Positions 24,347 through 32,312 of a DNA stretch of 64,000 nucleotides are shown one piece after another. The notes below the pieces were generated by a model. It saw nothing but the letters and a program-made list of their open reading frames with translations, searched no databases and was not told the DNA's origin. A program made the position numbers and the translations under genes. Position 1 is the first letter of the stretch, and the number at the start of each line of letters is the position of its first letter. The DNA is from DATBLE01 sp963837265 (lineage in GTDB: Bacteria; Actinomycetota; Thermoleophilia; Gaiellales; Gaiellaceae). Where the stretch lies: positions 186,001 through 250,000 of the forward strand of contig CAWIMQ010000007.1 of assembly GCA_963837265.1 (NCBI GenBank), in the 5' to 3' direction.

Positions 24347-24572
24347 GTCCGGCTCCCTTCTCGGGTTGACGCTTCCCACCGTAGGGCGACCCGGGCGAGC
24401 GGCGGGCCAGCAGAGGGAGAGGATTTCGCCGCAAACGGCAAAGGTTCGGCAAAGGACGGCCCGTCCGGAGAGCCGGCACGAGTGGAAGCAGCCGAGCGCC
24501 GATCAGTGTCCTCCACGATGCGCGCCCCGCGGGCGGTGAGGACCCTTCAGGTGTCGAAAGGGACCTGGTTAC

Positions 24573-24809
24573 ATGACGCCCGAAACCGGAAACGGACGGC
24601 CCGCCGTCCGGAACAGGCGGGTTCCGAGCCGCCGTGAGCTGCTCGCGCTCGCTGCGGTGCTGGCTGCGACGGCGCTCACCGCCGGTGCCGCGATCGCCGG
24701 CCTGACCCGGACGCCCAGCGCGCCGCCGGCCCCCGTCCCGACCGTGAGCCAGATCGTCACGCCTCCCCCGGCGACGACGACGCCCCCACGAGTGGAGCCG
24801 GGCGACTGA
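24573..24809 (+). CDS. Small membrane-anchored proline-rich protein
   Basis: The 78-residue product has one transmembrane helix (ELLALAAVLAATALTAGAAIAGL, about residues 21-43) and a Pro/Thr-rich extracytoplasmic tail (RTPSAPPAPVPTVSQIVTPP). It overlaps the next gene by one base (TGATG). It heads the unit that includes the ferric-reductase-like protein and ApbE. Function is unknown; it may be a membrane subunit or spacer. Confidence 0.55.
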   Translation: MTPETGNGRPAVRNRRVPSRRELLALAAVLAATALTAGAAIAGLTRTPSAPPAPVPTVSQIVTPPPATTTPPRVEPGD

Positions 24810-25030
24810 TGCGCGGCGTCTGGGCAACGCTCCTCTCCGTCTGGGCGCTGTTCGCGATCGTCGCCGTCCTCGCCTGGACACGGCAGCAGCCGGCGGGTGC
24901 TCCAGCCCAAGGGCCGACCGCGGCCGTCGTCGTCGGCAAGAACGGCAAGCGCCAGCTCGTTCTCCTCCCGGGCAGCAGCACCCCGACGACGCACGCGACC
25001 ACGCGAACGTCGCCGGTGCCGGTCGGATGA
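24809..25030 (+). CDS. Small single-pass membrane protein
   Basis: The 73-residue product has one N-terminal helix (VWATLLSVWALFAIVAVLAWT). A short outer domain contains VVVGKNGKRQLVLLPGSS, then a Thr/Pro-rich end. Start and stop overlap both neighbours (TGATG and GGATGA), so it is a genuine member of the operon. It has the same overall plan as the preceding small protein, but no clear sequence similarity. Confidence 0.55.
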   Translation: MRGVWATLLSVWALFAIVAVLAWTRQQPAGAPAQGPTAAVVVGKNGKRQLVLLPGSSTPTTHATTRTSPVPVG

Positions 25031-25647
25031 TCGAGGCGGCAACCGCAGGGGTCCCGGTTGCGTGGATGATCGCCCGCGCCGCCGGGCTCGTCGGTTTCGG
25101 CCTCCTCACGCTCGCCGTCTGGCTGGGCCTCGCCATGTCGACGAGGCTGCTCGCCGCGCGTAGGCAGAAGACACTGCTCGGCTGGCACCGGACGCTGCTC
25201 TGGACCGGCCTCGGCATGATCGCCCTCCACGGCGGCGCCCTCCTGCTCGACCCGACGCTGCACTTCGGGCTCCTCGCCGTCCTCGTTCCCGGTACCGCGC
25301 CCTGGCGCACGCTCGCGGTCGCCGCCGGGGTGGTCACCGCGTGGCTGATGCTCACGCTTGCGCTCTCGTTCCACGTCCGGCGGCGCATCGGACAGCGGCA
25401 GTGGCGGCTGCTCCACTACGCCGGGTTCGCCGGCTTCGCGTGCGGGCTCGGCCACCTGTTGACGGTCGGCACCGACGTGCGCGGCGCGACCGGCCTGGCG
25501 GTCGCCGCCCTCGCAGGCGGCCCGGTGCTGTGGCTGGCGTTCGCCCGCATCCTCACCACACGGGCCCCGGCCGCGCAGGCACGACCGGCGAAGCCGGCTC
25601 CGCGCCCGGCGCAGCCGCCGGCAACCGCGCCACCGGTGGCGGTATGA
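25027..25647 (+). CDS. Ferric-reductase-like haem membrane protein
   Basis: The 206-residue protein has five to six helices and matches the ferric reductase-like transmembrane domain. Candidate haem ligands are paired histidines in adjacent helices: GWHRTLLWTGLGMIALHGGALL, and later LLHYAGFAGFACGLGHLL. It would carry electrons across the membrane through b-type haem. There is no FAD/NADPH domain, so a separate flavoprotein is needed. The adjoining apbE gene, overlapped by ATGA, suggests a flavinylated partner. The tail is Ala/Pro-rich. Confidence 0.75.
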   Translation: MIEAATAGVPVAWMIARAAGLVGFGLLTLAVWLGLAMSTRLLAARRQKTLLGWHRTLLWTGLGMIALHGGALLLDPTLHFGLLAVLVPGTAPWRTLAVAAGVVTAWLMLTLALSFHVRRRIGQRQWRLLHYAGFAGFACGLGHLLTVGTDVRGATGLAVAALAGGPVLWLAFARILTTRAPAAQARPAKPAPRPAQPPATAPPVAV

Positions 25648-26585
25648 GCATCGCGGGCCTCCGGCGGGAGCACTTCCACGCCATGGGCACCCTCTGCGAG
25701 GTCGCAGTGACCGCCGGCCCGCTCGACGCCGCACATGCGCGGGCCGCGCTCGCAGCTGCCCGCGGCGAGGTGGCGGCGTGCGAGCGAGCGCTCTCGCGCT
25801 TCGAGCCGACCAGCGATCTCTCGCGCCTGAACGCAGCCGGCGGAGAGTGGATCGAGGCCGGAGAGCGGCTCTCGGCCGCCCTCCGCCTCGCGCTCCGTGC
25901 TCGCCAGGACTCGGCGGGTCGGTTCGACCCGACGATCCTCCCCGCCCTCACCGCCGCCGGCTACGACCGCTCCTTCGAGCAACTGGAGGAGCGACCGCCG
26001 CGCGAGCGCATGGATTGGCATCCGGGCGCGGCGATCGAGCTCGCCGGAAACGGCCGGGCCCGGATCGAGCGGGGAGCGGCAGCCGATCTCGGCGGGATCG
26101 CCAAGGGCTTCGCCGCGGGGCGGGCGCTCGACGCGATGCTCTCCGCCTGGCCCTCGCTGCCGGGCGGGCTCGCCGACCTGGGCGGGGACATCGCCGTCTG
26201 GGGCTCGTCACCCGAGGGCCTATGGCGCCTCGCGATTGCGGATCCGCGGCGGCCGGAAGCGACGCTCGGCACGCTCGAGCTCTCGGCCGGCGGAGTCGCA
26301 ACCTCGGGACGGGACACGCGCCGGTTCGGCCCGGGCCGCGCGCTTCACCACCTGATCGATCCTGCGACCGGCGCGCCTGCCGATCGCGGACCGCTCGCGG
26401 TGACCGTCGTCGCCGCCGAGCCGGCCGACGCAGAGGCGCACGCGACGGCCCTGGCTGTCACCGGCACCGGCGAGGCCGCTGCCTATCTCTCCGCTCGGCC
26501 GCACCTGGCCGCGCTGCTCGTCCTCGACGAGGGCGAGCCGGTCGCGATCGGGCGGCTGCCGCTGCTCGCAGAGGTGATGGGATGA
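25644..26585 (+). CDS. apbE: FAD:protein FMN transferase
   Basis: The 313-residue enzyme attaches FMN from FAD to a Ser/Thr of a target protein through a phosphodiester bond. Family features are HFHAMGTLCEVAV near the start, VAACERALSRFEPTSDLSRLN, DLGGIAKGFAAGRALD, GGLADLGGDIAVWG and VATSGRDTRRF. HHLIDPATGAPADRGPLAVTVVA comes next, followed by a DAEAHATALAV acid motif for Mg. No lipobox is present; its neighbours are membrane proteins, so it may act in the cytoplasm or be exported another way. No target with an obvious flavinylation motif was seen in the operon. Confidence 0.9.
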   Translation: MSIAGLRREHFHAMGTLCEVAVTAGPLDAAHARAALAAARGEVAACERALSRFEPTSDLSRLNAAGGEWIEAGERLSAALRLALRARQDSAGRFDPTILPALTAAGYDRSFEQLEERPPRERMDWHPGAAIELAGNGRARIERGAAADLGGIAKGFAAGRALDAMLSAWPSLPGGLADLGGDIAVWGSSPEGLWRLAIADPRRPEATLGTLELSAGGVATSGRDTRRFGPGRALHHLIDPATGAPADRGPLAVTVVAAEPADAEAHATALAVTGTGEAAAYLSARPHLAALLVLDEGEPVAIGRLPLLAEVMG

Positions 26586-27040
26586 CGCCGGCGCTCCGGA
26601 CGACGATCGCCGCCGGCACGCTCGCGGCCTGCGCCGCTCTCGCCGCAGGCTGCGGCGGCGGGGGCGGGAGCGGCGGCACGGAATCCGCGTCGAGCTTCGT
26701 CGAGCGCGTCACGCTCGAGTTCTCCCGCGGTCAGGCAGGACGGCTCTGGGACGACCTCCATCCGGCGGAGCAGGCGGTCGTCGCCCGTTCGCGGTTCATC
26801 TCCTGTGAGAGCAACGAGGGGTTCGGCCTGCACAAGATCAAGGTGCTCGACAGCTACGAGGAGACGATCGACGTGGCCGGCACGCCGACCCGGTCCACGG
26901 CCGTCAGCGTGCGCGTGACCTCGGACGACGGGATCACGACCGCCACCCTTCACGCCGTGCTCGTCGGCGGGAAGTGGCGCTGGGTCCTCCAGCCGGCCGA
27001 CTTCACCGCGTACGAGCGCGGCGGCTGTCCCTCCGGCTGA
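26582..27040 (+). CDS. Lipoprotein of unknown function
   Basis: The 152-residue product has a lipoprotein signal (CAALAAGCGGGG) and a folded domain. The start FVERVTLEFSRGQAGRLWDDLHPAEQAVV is typical of NTF2-like secreted actinobacterial lipoproteins, and the later strands are VSVRVTSDDGITTATLHAVL and KWRWVLQPADFTAYERGGC. Two cysteines (ISCES and GGC) could form a disulphide. It overlaps the apbE stop and ends the operon. It could be a surface subunit of the redox system. Confidence 0.7.
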   Translation: MTPALRTTIAAGTLAACAALAAGCGGGGGSGGTESASSFVERVTLEFSRGQAGRLWDDLHPAEQAVVARSRFISCESNEGFGLHKIKVLDSYEETIDVAGTPTRSTAVSVRVTSDDGITTATLHAVLVGGKWRWVLQPADFTAYERGGCPSG

Positions 27041-27151
27041 GCGCCCTTTCCCGAATCGTTGACGCCGGCGGGGGAAACCCGGTCGGTCCCCTGTCCCGAT
27101 CCTCACCGCCTGCGCAGTAGAAGAGCGCGAAACGAGGCAAGGAGGACCGAC

Positions 27152-27400
27152 ATGACCCGCCATCTGACCTTCGACCACAACCCCAAGCTCCTTGCGCTCC
27201 GCAGGAGCGGGACGACCGAGATCGGCCTCTTCTGGAGCAAGAGAACCGGCCGCGCGGCGGTCGCCGTCGAGAACGAGGCGACCGGAGACCGCTTCGAGCT
27301 GCCGATCGACCCCGGGGACGACCCTCTCGACCTCTTCAACCACCCCTACGCGTACGCCGCACGGCGGGGCGGGCCGCGGCCCGGCGGGAGCGGAAGGTGA
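27152..27400 (+). CDS. Small hypothetical protein
   Basis: The 82-residue protein starts at the ATG preceded by AAGGAGGACCGAC, one of the strongest ribosome-binding sites in the window. The core reads HNPKLLALRRSGTTEIGLFW, then AVAVENEATGDRFELPIDPG. It is a small beta-rich fold with no recognised family. The last 15 residues are Gly/Arg-rich. It is monocistronic. Confidence 0.65.
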   Translation: MTRHLTFDHNPKLLALRRSGTTEIGLFWSKRTGRAAVAVENEATGDRFELPIDPGDDPLDLFNHPYAYAARRGGPRPGGSGR

Positions 27401-27449
27401 CCTTCGGCCTCCCCCTAAAGGGTGATGCCGTTCTGCCGATAGATACGGC

Positions 27450-28292
27450 ATGCGCACCCTCCCCGCCGCGCTCCTCGCCGGCCTGGCGCTCGTCCTGGCC
27501 GCCCCCGCCGCCGCTTCTGCACCAGGAGACGCCCGGATCGCGGCGCTACAGGTCGGGCTGGCCGCGCGCGGCCTGTACGCCGCCGGCGTCGACGGCTTCG
27601 CCGGTCCGCGAACGCTCGCCGCCCTCCGGCGGCTGCCGGGCGCGACGACTCCGCTCGGCGCCGAGACACGGGCCGCGCTCGGCGAGTTCGGAACCCACCC
27701 GCTCGGCAGCCGGCCCCTCGTCCCCGGCTGCACGGGCTGGGACGTCGCCGCCCTCCAGTTCCTGCTCGCCTGGCACGGCTTCCCCTCCGGAGCGCTCGAC
27801 GGCACCTTCGGCGACCGGACGGAGGGAGCCCTCCTCGGATTCCAGCAGTGGGCCGGAATCGACCCTGCCGGAATCGCCGGCCCGCAGACGCTCGCCGCGC
27901 TCGGCGAGCCCCTGCCCCTCTCCCCCGTCCGGCTCGGCCGGCCGATCGCCGTCCCTGCCTCCGACGGCTTCGGGCCACGGGGGGCCCGCTTCCACACGGG
28001 CATCGACTACCCCGCTCCGGTGGGCACACCGGTCGTCGCCGCCGGCGACGGAACCGTGGCCGCGGCCGGCCTCGCCCCCGGCTACGGCCGGCTGGTCGTC
28101 GTCCGGCACCCGTCCGGCGTGACGACGCTGTACGCACACCTGTCCCGGATCCTGGTCGAGCCGGGAAGCCGCGTCGCCCGCGGCACGCCCGTCGGGCTCG
28201 TCGGCCGGACCGGAGACGCCAGCGGCCCGCACCTGCACTTCGAGGTCCGCGTGCGCGACGCCGCCGTCGATCCCGAGACCGCGCTCGGCTAG
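27450..28292 (+). CDS. Secreted M23 endopeptidase with peptidoglycan-binding domains
   Basis: The 280-residue protein has a signal peptide (residues 1-25) and two peptidoglycan-binding-type repeats (ARIAALQVGLAARGLYAAGVDG and DVAALQFLLAWHGFPSGALDG). A LytM/M23 domain from about 165 to 280 follows. Zinc ligands are visible in FHTGIDYPAPVGTPV and in SGPHLHFEVRV (HxH). LVVVRHPSGVTTLYAHLS is the adjacent family segment. It would cut peptide cross-links in the cell wall during growth or division. It lies alone before a hairpin terminator. Confidence 0.9.
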   Translation: MRTLPAALLAGLALVLAAPAAASAPGDARIAALQVGLAARGLYAAGVDGFAGPRTLAALRRLPGATTPLGAETRAALGEFGTHPLGSRPLVPGCTGWDVAALQFLLAWHGFPSGALDGTFGDRTEGALLGFQQWAGIDPAGIAGPQTLAALGEPLPLSPVRLGRPIAVPASDGFGPRGARFHTGIDYPAPVGTPVVAAGDGTVAAAGLAPGYGRLVVVRHPSGVTTLYAHLSRILVEPGSRVARGTPVGLVGRTGDASGPHLHFEVRVRDAAVDPETALG

Positions 28293-28308
28293 CGCGCCCC
28301 CGCCCCCG

Positions 28309-28343
28309 CGGTGCGGGATTCGCTCGCGCGGCTTCCCGCACCG
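28309..28343. terminator. Bidirectional hairpin
   Basis: CGGTGCGGGA pairs perfectly with TCCCGCACCG across a 15-base loop, between the convergent M23 gene and the large secreted protein gene. Confidence 0.5.
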
Positions 28344-28350
28344 GGACGCG

Positions 28351-30864
28351 CTACCCGGCCGGCGCCGCGATGTACAGGTGCACCGCGAGCGGAGCGAAGT
28401 GGTCCGTGAACGAGTCGTCGACGCTGTTCACGCGCCTGCTCTCGCCCAGCGCCAGCACCGGTCGGCCGTCCAGCGCCGGCACGCTGATCTTCGCGTCCGT
28501 CGCCGTCCACCCCGAGTTGACCGCGAGCACGTAGAGGGCGCCGGCCCAAGTCCGCGCCGAGATCAGGACCTGCGGACTGCTGCCGGTCGCCGGCTGGCTC
28601 GGCATGTAGACGGCCGGCCCGAGCCGGGCGACGTCGCGGGCCACGCCGGAGATCGTGCGGTTCAGCCCCGGGTCCCACGACGCCGGCCAGAAACCGAGGC
28701 CGTGCGCACCGCCCGCGATCGCGAGCCACGACTCCGCGCGGACGGTCGCGGGTGTGATCGAGCTGGCGCCGTGGCACTTCCAGTCGTTTGCCTCGATCCA
28801 CTGGAAGGTCGGCTTCCCCCCGGCCAGGTCGACGAGCTCGTTCTGGGCGTGGAAGACGTCTGCGAGCCGGCTCGGCCTGCACCACTCCTGCAACGGATAC
28901 AGGTCGAACCCGATCACGTCCGCCCTGGCGATGAGCGGCGGATAGACGCCCCTCCCCCACGGCAGCGGGGCGGCGCCCGAGTAGAAGTGGTTGGTGAGCG
29001 TGAGGAACGAGAGGCCGGACACGCCGGCCGGCGCCCCCGGCAGGTCGGCCGCCGCCACGTTGTCCCCGTCCGGCTCGTCCCGCTGGAACCACCCGACCAC
29101 GCCGGGGCCGGACCCGCCGGGCCCGCCGGCGACCCCGGCGGAGAAGGCGCCGCCGCCGAGCGCGTTCAGCTGGGACTGGAACGTACCGCACGCGTTCAAG
29201 GCGAAGAGGTTGATCCCGGAGGCGAGCGCGTTTGCGTACTGGTACGGGCAGACGGAATACAGCATCATCGGGAAGTAGGGCTCGCCGCCGACCGTCACCG
29301 CCCCGAACGGCCGTCCGACCGCAACGGCCGGATGGTCGGGCGGCCCGGGCGTGGTCATGACCAGGGACGCCTGCGCGCGCTGGCCGTCCTCGGACACGGC
29401 GGTCACCCACACGCGGTAGGTCGTGCGCGCGTCGAGGCCGATCAGGGACGCTACCGGATTGCCGCCGCTCGCCCCGACCGGAGCCCAGACTGTCGGCACG
29501 CCGTATTCCGCGACGCCGTACCCGACCTCTGCGCCGGCCGCGATCGTGGTCTGCCACGCGACCGAGGCGCCGAACGTGCTCGCCGAGGTCGACCGCAGAT
29601 CGAGGATCCGGAGCTGCTGCCGAGCCGGCATCTGCACGGCCGCCGGCCGGGGGGGCACGCCTGCCGGCGAGAAGGAGGCGCAGTCGACCGAGCGGGCGTT
29701 CACGTCGCCCGCCGTCCGGTGAAGGGCCTGGTAGGCGGCCTTGGGCGAGCCGTCGGGCCAGAAGACGCCGGACTGCCAGCCGGCGAGGTCGCGCTCGTCG
29801 AAGAGGTGGAAGTTGAAGTACGCCCCGACGCCGGGCTGGCAGTAGGCGACCCGGATGGCGTCCGCCAGCTGCACCGGCTGGTCCAGCCCCGGGCCGACTC
29901 CCTGGTCGGTTGCCTCGGCGGGCGACCACGACGGAACCGCCCGCTGGTCGGTCTCCGTGCCCGTGAAGAGGCCGGCCTTCGCCGGGTCCGGTGCGGTCTG
30001 GAAGCCCTGGGCCAGGTACCAGATCGTCGTCGAGCCCTGGCCCGGCAGCGGCTGCGGCGTCCCGCCGAACGCCGCGGCGAGCGTCTGCATCAGCGTCGAG
30101 TAGTCGCCGAGCGAGATCGCGGACGAGGCCGGATGCACGGCCCAGGGCCGCTCCTGCGAGCTCGTCGGATGCGGGATATAGCCGAGCGTGTCGAAGATCG
30201 GTCGAGTGCGGCCGCTCGCCCGGTAGGCGGCGCCGAGCTTCGCGAGCCAGGCTGCAGGCGGATGCCAGTCGAGCGTGAACGCGCCGGGGATGTCGGAGCT
30301 CTTCGAGACCGCGACCGCGATCACGTTCACGCCGGAACGGACGGCGTGCGCCTGGTCGTAGCAGGCGGCGAGCAGCGTCCCGTACTCGGTTGGAGCGAGG
30401 CTGGCCCCGCTCGGATCGAACTGCGGTCTCCAGAACGTTCCGTCGTTGGGGTCGTTCCAGACCGCGACGTCGTCGATCTCGGGGTTGCGGCGGAGCAGGT
30501 CGGCGACGAACGAGCAGTACTGGCCCCGCGACTGGTCGGTTCGCGGCGCATCGGCCGCCTTGCCGTAGACGCTGACGACCACCCTGATCCCCCACGTTTC
30601 GAGGAGGAGGCGGCTGATCGCCTGCTGGTAGGCGGCGGGGACCTGGGACTGGCCCGGCTTCCACTGGAGCGTGATCCGGATCGACCTCAGGCCGAGCGTG
30701 CGCGCGATCGCGGCAGTCTCCTGCGTGTTGCCCCAGAGCAGTGCGTCCTCGTCGGCGCCGACGAAGAAGCTCCGATCGGCGGCGGACGCCGAGCCTGCCT
30801 GGAAGGCGCACGCCAGCACGCCGGCGAACACCAGCAGGAGAAGCCGACTGCGCAGACGAGTCAC
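28351..30864 (-). CDS. Large secreted protein, two glycosidase-like parts joined by Fn3
   Basis: The 837-residue protein has a signal peptide (residues 1-28). Residues 30-400 resemble a cellulase-type TIM barrel (GLRSIRITLQWKPGQSQVP, DVAVWNDPNDGTFWRPQ with N-D where N-E is usual). A fibronectin type III-like domain lies at about 420-510 (VAWQTTIAAGAEVGYGVAEY to TYRVWVTAVSEDGQ). A second barrel-like region runs from 525 to 770 (YFPMMLYSVCPYQYANALA, WFQRDEPDGDN, IGFDLYPLQEWC). A beta domain ends the protein. The family of the second half is not recognised. It probably binds or cleaves a glycan outside the cell. Confidence 0.65.
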   Translation of the reverse strand: MTRLRSRLLLLVFAGVLACAFQAGSASAADRSFFVGADEDALLWGNTQETAAIARTLGLRSIRITLQWKPGQSQVPAAYQQAISRLLLETWGIRVVVSVYGKAADAPRTDQSRGQYCSFVADLLRRNPEIDDVAVWNDPNDGTFWRPQFDPSGASLAPTEYGTLLAACYDQAHAVRSGVNVIAVAVSKSSDIPGAFTLDWHPPAAWLAKLGAAYRASGRTRPIFDTLGYIPHPTSSQERPWAVHPASSAISLGDYSTLMQTLAAAFGGTPQPLPGQGSTTIWYLAQGFQTAPDPAKAGLFTGTETDQRAVPSWSPAEATDQGVGPGLDQPVQLADAIRVAYCQPGVGAYFNFHLFDERDLAGWQSGVFWPDGSPKAAYQALHRTAGDVNARSVDCASFSPAGVPPRPAAVQMPARQQLRILDLRSTSASTFGASVAWQTTIAAGAEVGYGVAEYGVPTVWAPVGASGGNPVASLIGLDARTTYRVWVTAVSEDGQRAQASLVMTTPGPPDHPAVAVGRPFGAVTVGGEPYFPMMLYSVCPYQYANALASGINLFALNACGTFQSQLNALGGGAFSAGVAGGPGGSGPGVVGWFQRDEPDGDNVAAADLPGAPAGVSGLSFLTLTNHFYSGAAPLPWGRGVYPPLIARADVIGFDLYPLQEWCRPSRLADVFHAQNELVDLAGGKPTFQWIEANDWKCHGASSITPATVRAESWLAIAGGAHGLGFWPASWDPGLNRTISGVARDVARLGPAVYMPSQPATGSSPQVLISARTWAGALYVLAVNSGWTATDAKISVPALDGRPVLALGESRRVNSVDDSFTDHFAPLAVHLYIAAPAG

Positions 30865-30959
30865 TACCTCCCGTCATCGGCAGGAGCCGGGCCGGGCAAG
30901 AGGGGGCCCGCCGTCCCTGCGTTAGCCCGCCGGCCGTTGCAATGCGGACGGAAACGTCG

Positions 30960-30965
30960 TAGGGT
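30960..30965 (+). promoter_or_regulatory. -10 element of the lipoprotein gene
   Basis: TAGGGT ends nine bases before the TTG start codon, fitting a leaderless transcript. No ribosome-binding sequence precedes the TTG. Confidence 0.35.
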
Positions 30966-30974
30966 CGTGGCGGG

Positions 30975-31535
30975 TTGAGGAAAGGGGTCGTCCTCATCAC
31001 GATGATCGCGTGTGGCGCGACGCTCTCCGGCTGCGGCGGATCGGCTGCGGAGAAGCGGACGGCCCCGCCGCCGACCCGGTTCGAGCAGCACGGCTTCCAG
31101 ATCACCTTCGACTACCCGCAGGCGATGAAGAGCACGACCAAGCTCGTCTTCGGAGCCACCGCCGGGTCCACGGACACCGGCCGCGCCGCTGTCGGGATCG
31201 ACCGCGACAACGTCATTCTCGTCACGCGCTACGACCTGCGCCGGCCGGTCACGGGCGCGAACATCGGCGCGGTCAAGCCGGAGGTCGACGGTGTGATCCG
31301 GAGGCTCGTCGGCCATCCGGTCGACGGTGCCCGCATGGACGCGGGGGGGCTGCCCGGCTACAGGTACCGCGTCGCGCTCGGCGCCCCGGAGGGCGGGGTC
31401 AGCAGGCTATTCGTCCTGTTCGACCGGAAGGTCGAGTACTTCTTCAACTGTCAGTCGACGCCCGAGTCGCGAGCGACGATCGACAATGCCTGCAACCTCG
31501 CGCTGAGAACGCTCCAACCGCTGAAGCCGCTGTAG
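30975..31535 (+). CDS. Lipoprotein, PsbP-like shape
   Basis: The 186-residue product starts at TTG and has a lipobox (ATLSGCGGS). The mature domain reads FEQHGFQITFDYPQAMKST, then VILVTRYDLRRPVT, and ends with VEYFFNCQSTPESRATIDNACNLALRTLQ. This is the pattern of secreted PsbP-like or DUF1795-like lipoproteins in Actinobacteria. Two cysteines near the end may form a disulphide. Role unknown. It is monocistronic and faces a hairpin terminator. Confidence 0.7.
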   Translation: MRKGVVLITMIACGATLSGCGGSAAEKRTAPPPTRFEQHGFQITFDYPQAMKSTTKLVFGATAGSTDTGRAAVGIDRDNVILVTRYDLRRPVTGANIGAVKPEVDGVIRRLVGHPVDGARMDAGGLPGYRYRVALGAPEGGVSRLFVLFDRKVEYFFNCQSTPESRATIDNACNLALRTLQPLKPL

Positions 31536-31662
31536 ACGGCTTGCACCGAGATCATCCAGGCGTGGCAGCTCTCGCCGCCGCGCCCGACATGGCGGCGCGG
31601 CCCCGAGCCGCCTGCAGCCGACGGGCGACGCGAGCGAAGGGAGTGAGCGGAGGAGGGGGGCA

Positions 31663-31689
31663 CGCGGGGGGACCAGGGGTTCCCCCGCG
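31663..31689. terminator. Hairpin between convergent genes
   Basis: CGCGGGGGGA pairs with TCCCCCGCG, with one bulged G, around an inner ACC/GGT pairing. It resembles the 24.1 kb terminator and lies just before the stop of the minus-strand gene. Confidence 0.45.
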
Positions 31690-31692
31690 AAT

Positions 31693-32001
31693 CTAGTCGC
31701 CCCAGTCGAAGTCGCGGGAGCGGCCCCAGAGGCCGTCCTCGGCCGCGGGAATCTCGTCGAGCGTGTCCTCGCCCGGCCACGGCTGCCTCACCGCGGCCAT
31801 CGCGACCGCCGGCTCCGTACCGCCCAGCGTCTCCTCCAGCCTGGCCTGCTCCTCTGACTTGAAGAGCGGATGGTTGTCGAACGGGTCGTCGATCTCGTAG
31901 CCCGAGATCGGCATCGCCCGCTCGAGTTCCGAGTTGCGCCGCTTGAGCTCGAGGTGCTCCTGGATCACCTGGCTGAAGAGCGACGGCGTTTCGACGGGCA
32001 T
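31693..32001 (-). CDS. Small acidic hypothetical protein
   Basis: The 102-residue product has an N-terminal helix (FSQVIQEHLELKRRNSELERAMPI). An acidic, mostly disordered part follows with DDPFDNHPLFKSEEQARLEE and a Trp-rich acidic end (GLWGRSRDFDWGD). It looks like a regulatory or adaptor protein, but no family is recognised. ATG is preceded by GGAGGT. Confidence 0.6.
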   Translation of the reverse strand: MPVETPSLFSQVIQEHLELKRRNSELERAMPISGYEIDDPFDNHPLFKSEEQARLEETLGGTEPAVAMAAVRQPWPGEDTLDEIPAAEDGLWGRSRDFDWGD

Positions 32002-32120
32002 TCAGACCTCCGTGTGCGGGGCTCGTACTCGCATCGGATTGTAACGGAATTGTGAGGAAGCGTTAGGACTACACGGAGGTAAGCACGCGAACGGCCGCGT
32101 CCGTATGTGAGGATGCACCC

Positions 32121-32312
32121 GTGCCGAGACTGCGCCGAACTGCAGGCCCGATCGGTCTGGCGTTGACCGCGTACGACATCTGGAAGCGGCTTTCGCCGCG
32201 GCAGCGGCGCCTCCTCGTGCGGGGAGCCAGGCGCTACGGGCCTGCGATCGCCGCCCAGGCCGTGCGCTCGGCGAAGGCAGCGGCCGCCACGCGGCGCAGA
32301 AGCCCCGGCTAG
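32121..32312 (+). CDS. Small basic hypothetical protein
   Basis: The 63-residue product starts at GTG and is very basic (PRLRRTAG, WKRLSPRQRRLLVRGARRYG). It has an amphipathic middle and may associate with membrane or nucleic acid. The stop overlaps the end of the convergent sucA gene by four bases. Function unknown. The short length and antisense end make it less certain. Confidence 0.4.
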   Translation: MPRLRRTAGPIGLALTAYDIWKRLSPRQRRLLVRGARRYGPAIAAQAVRSAKAAAATRRRSPG

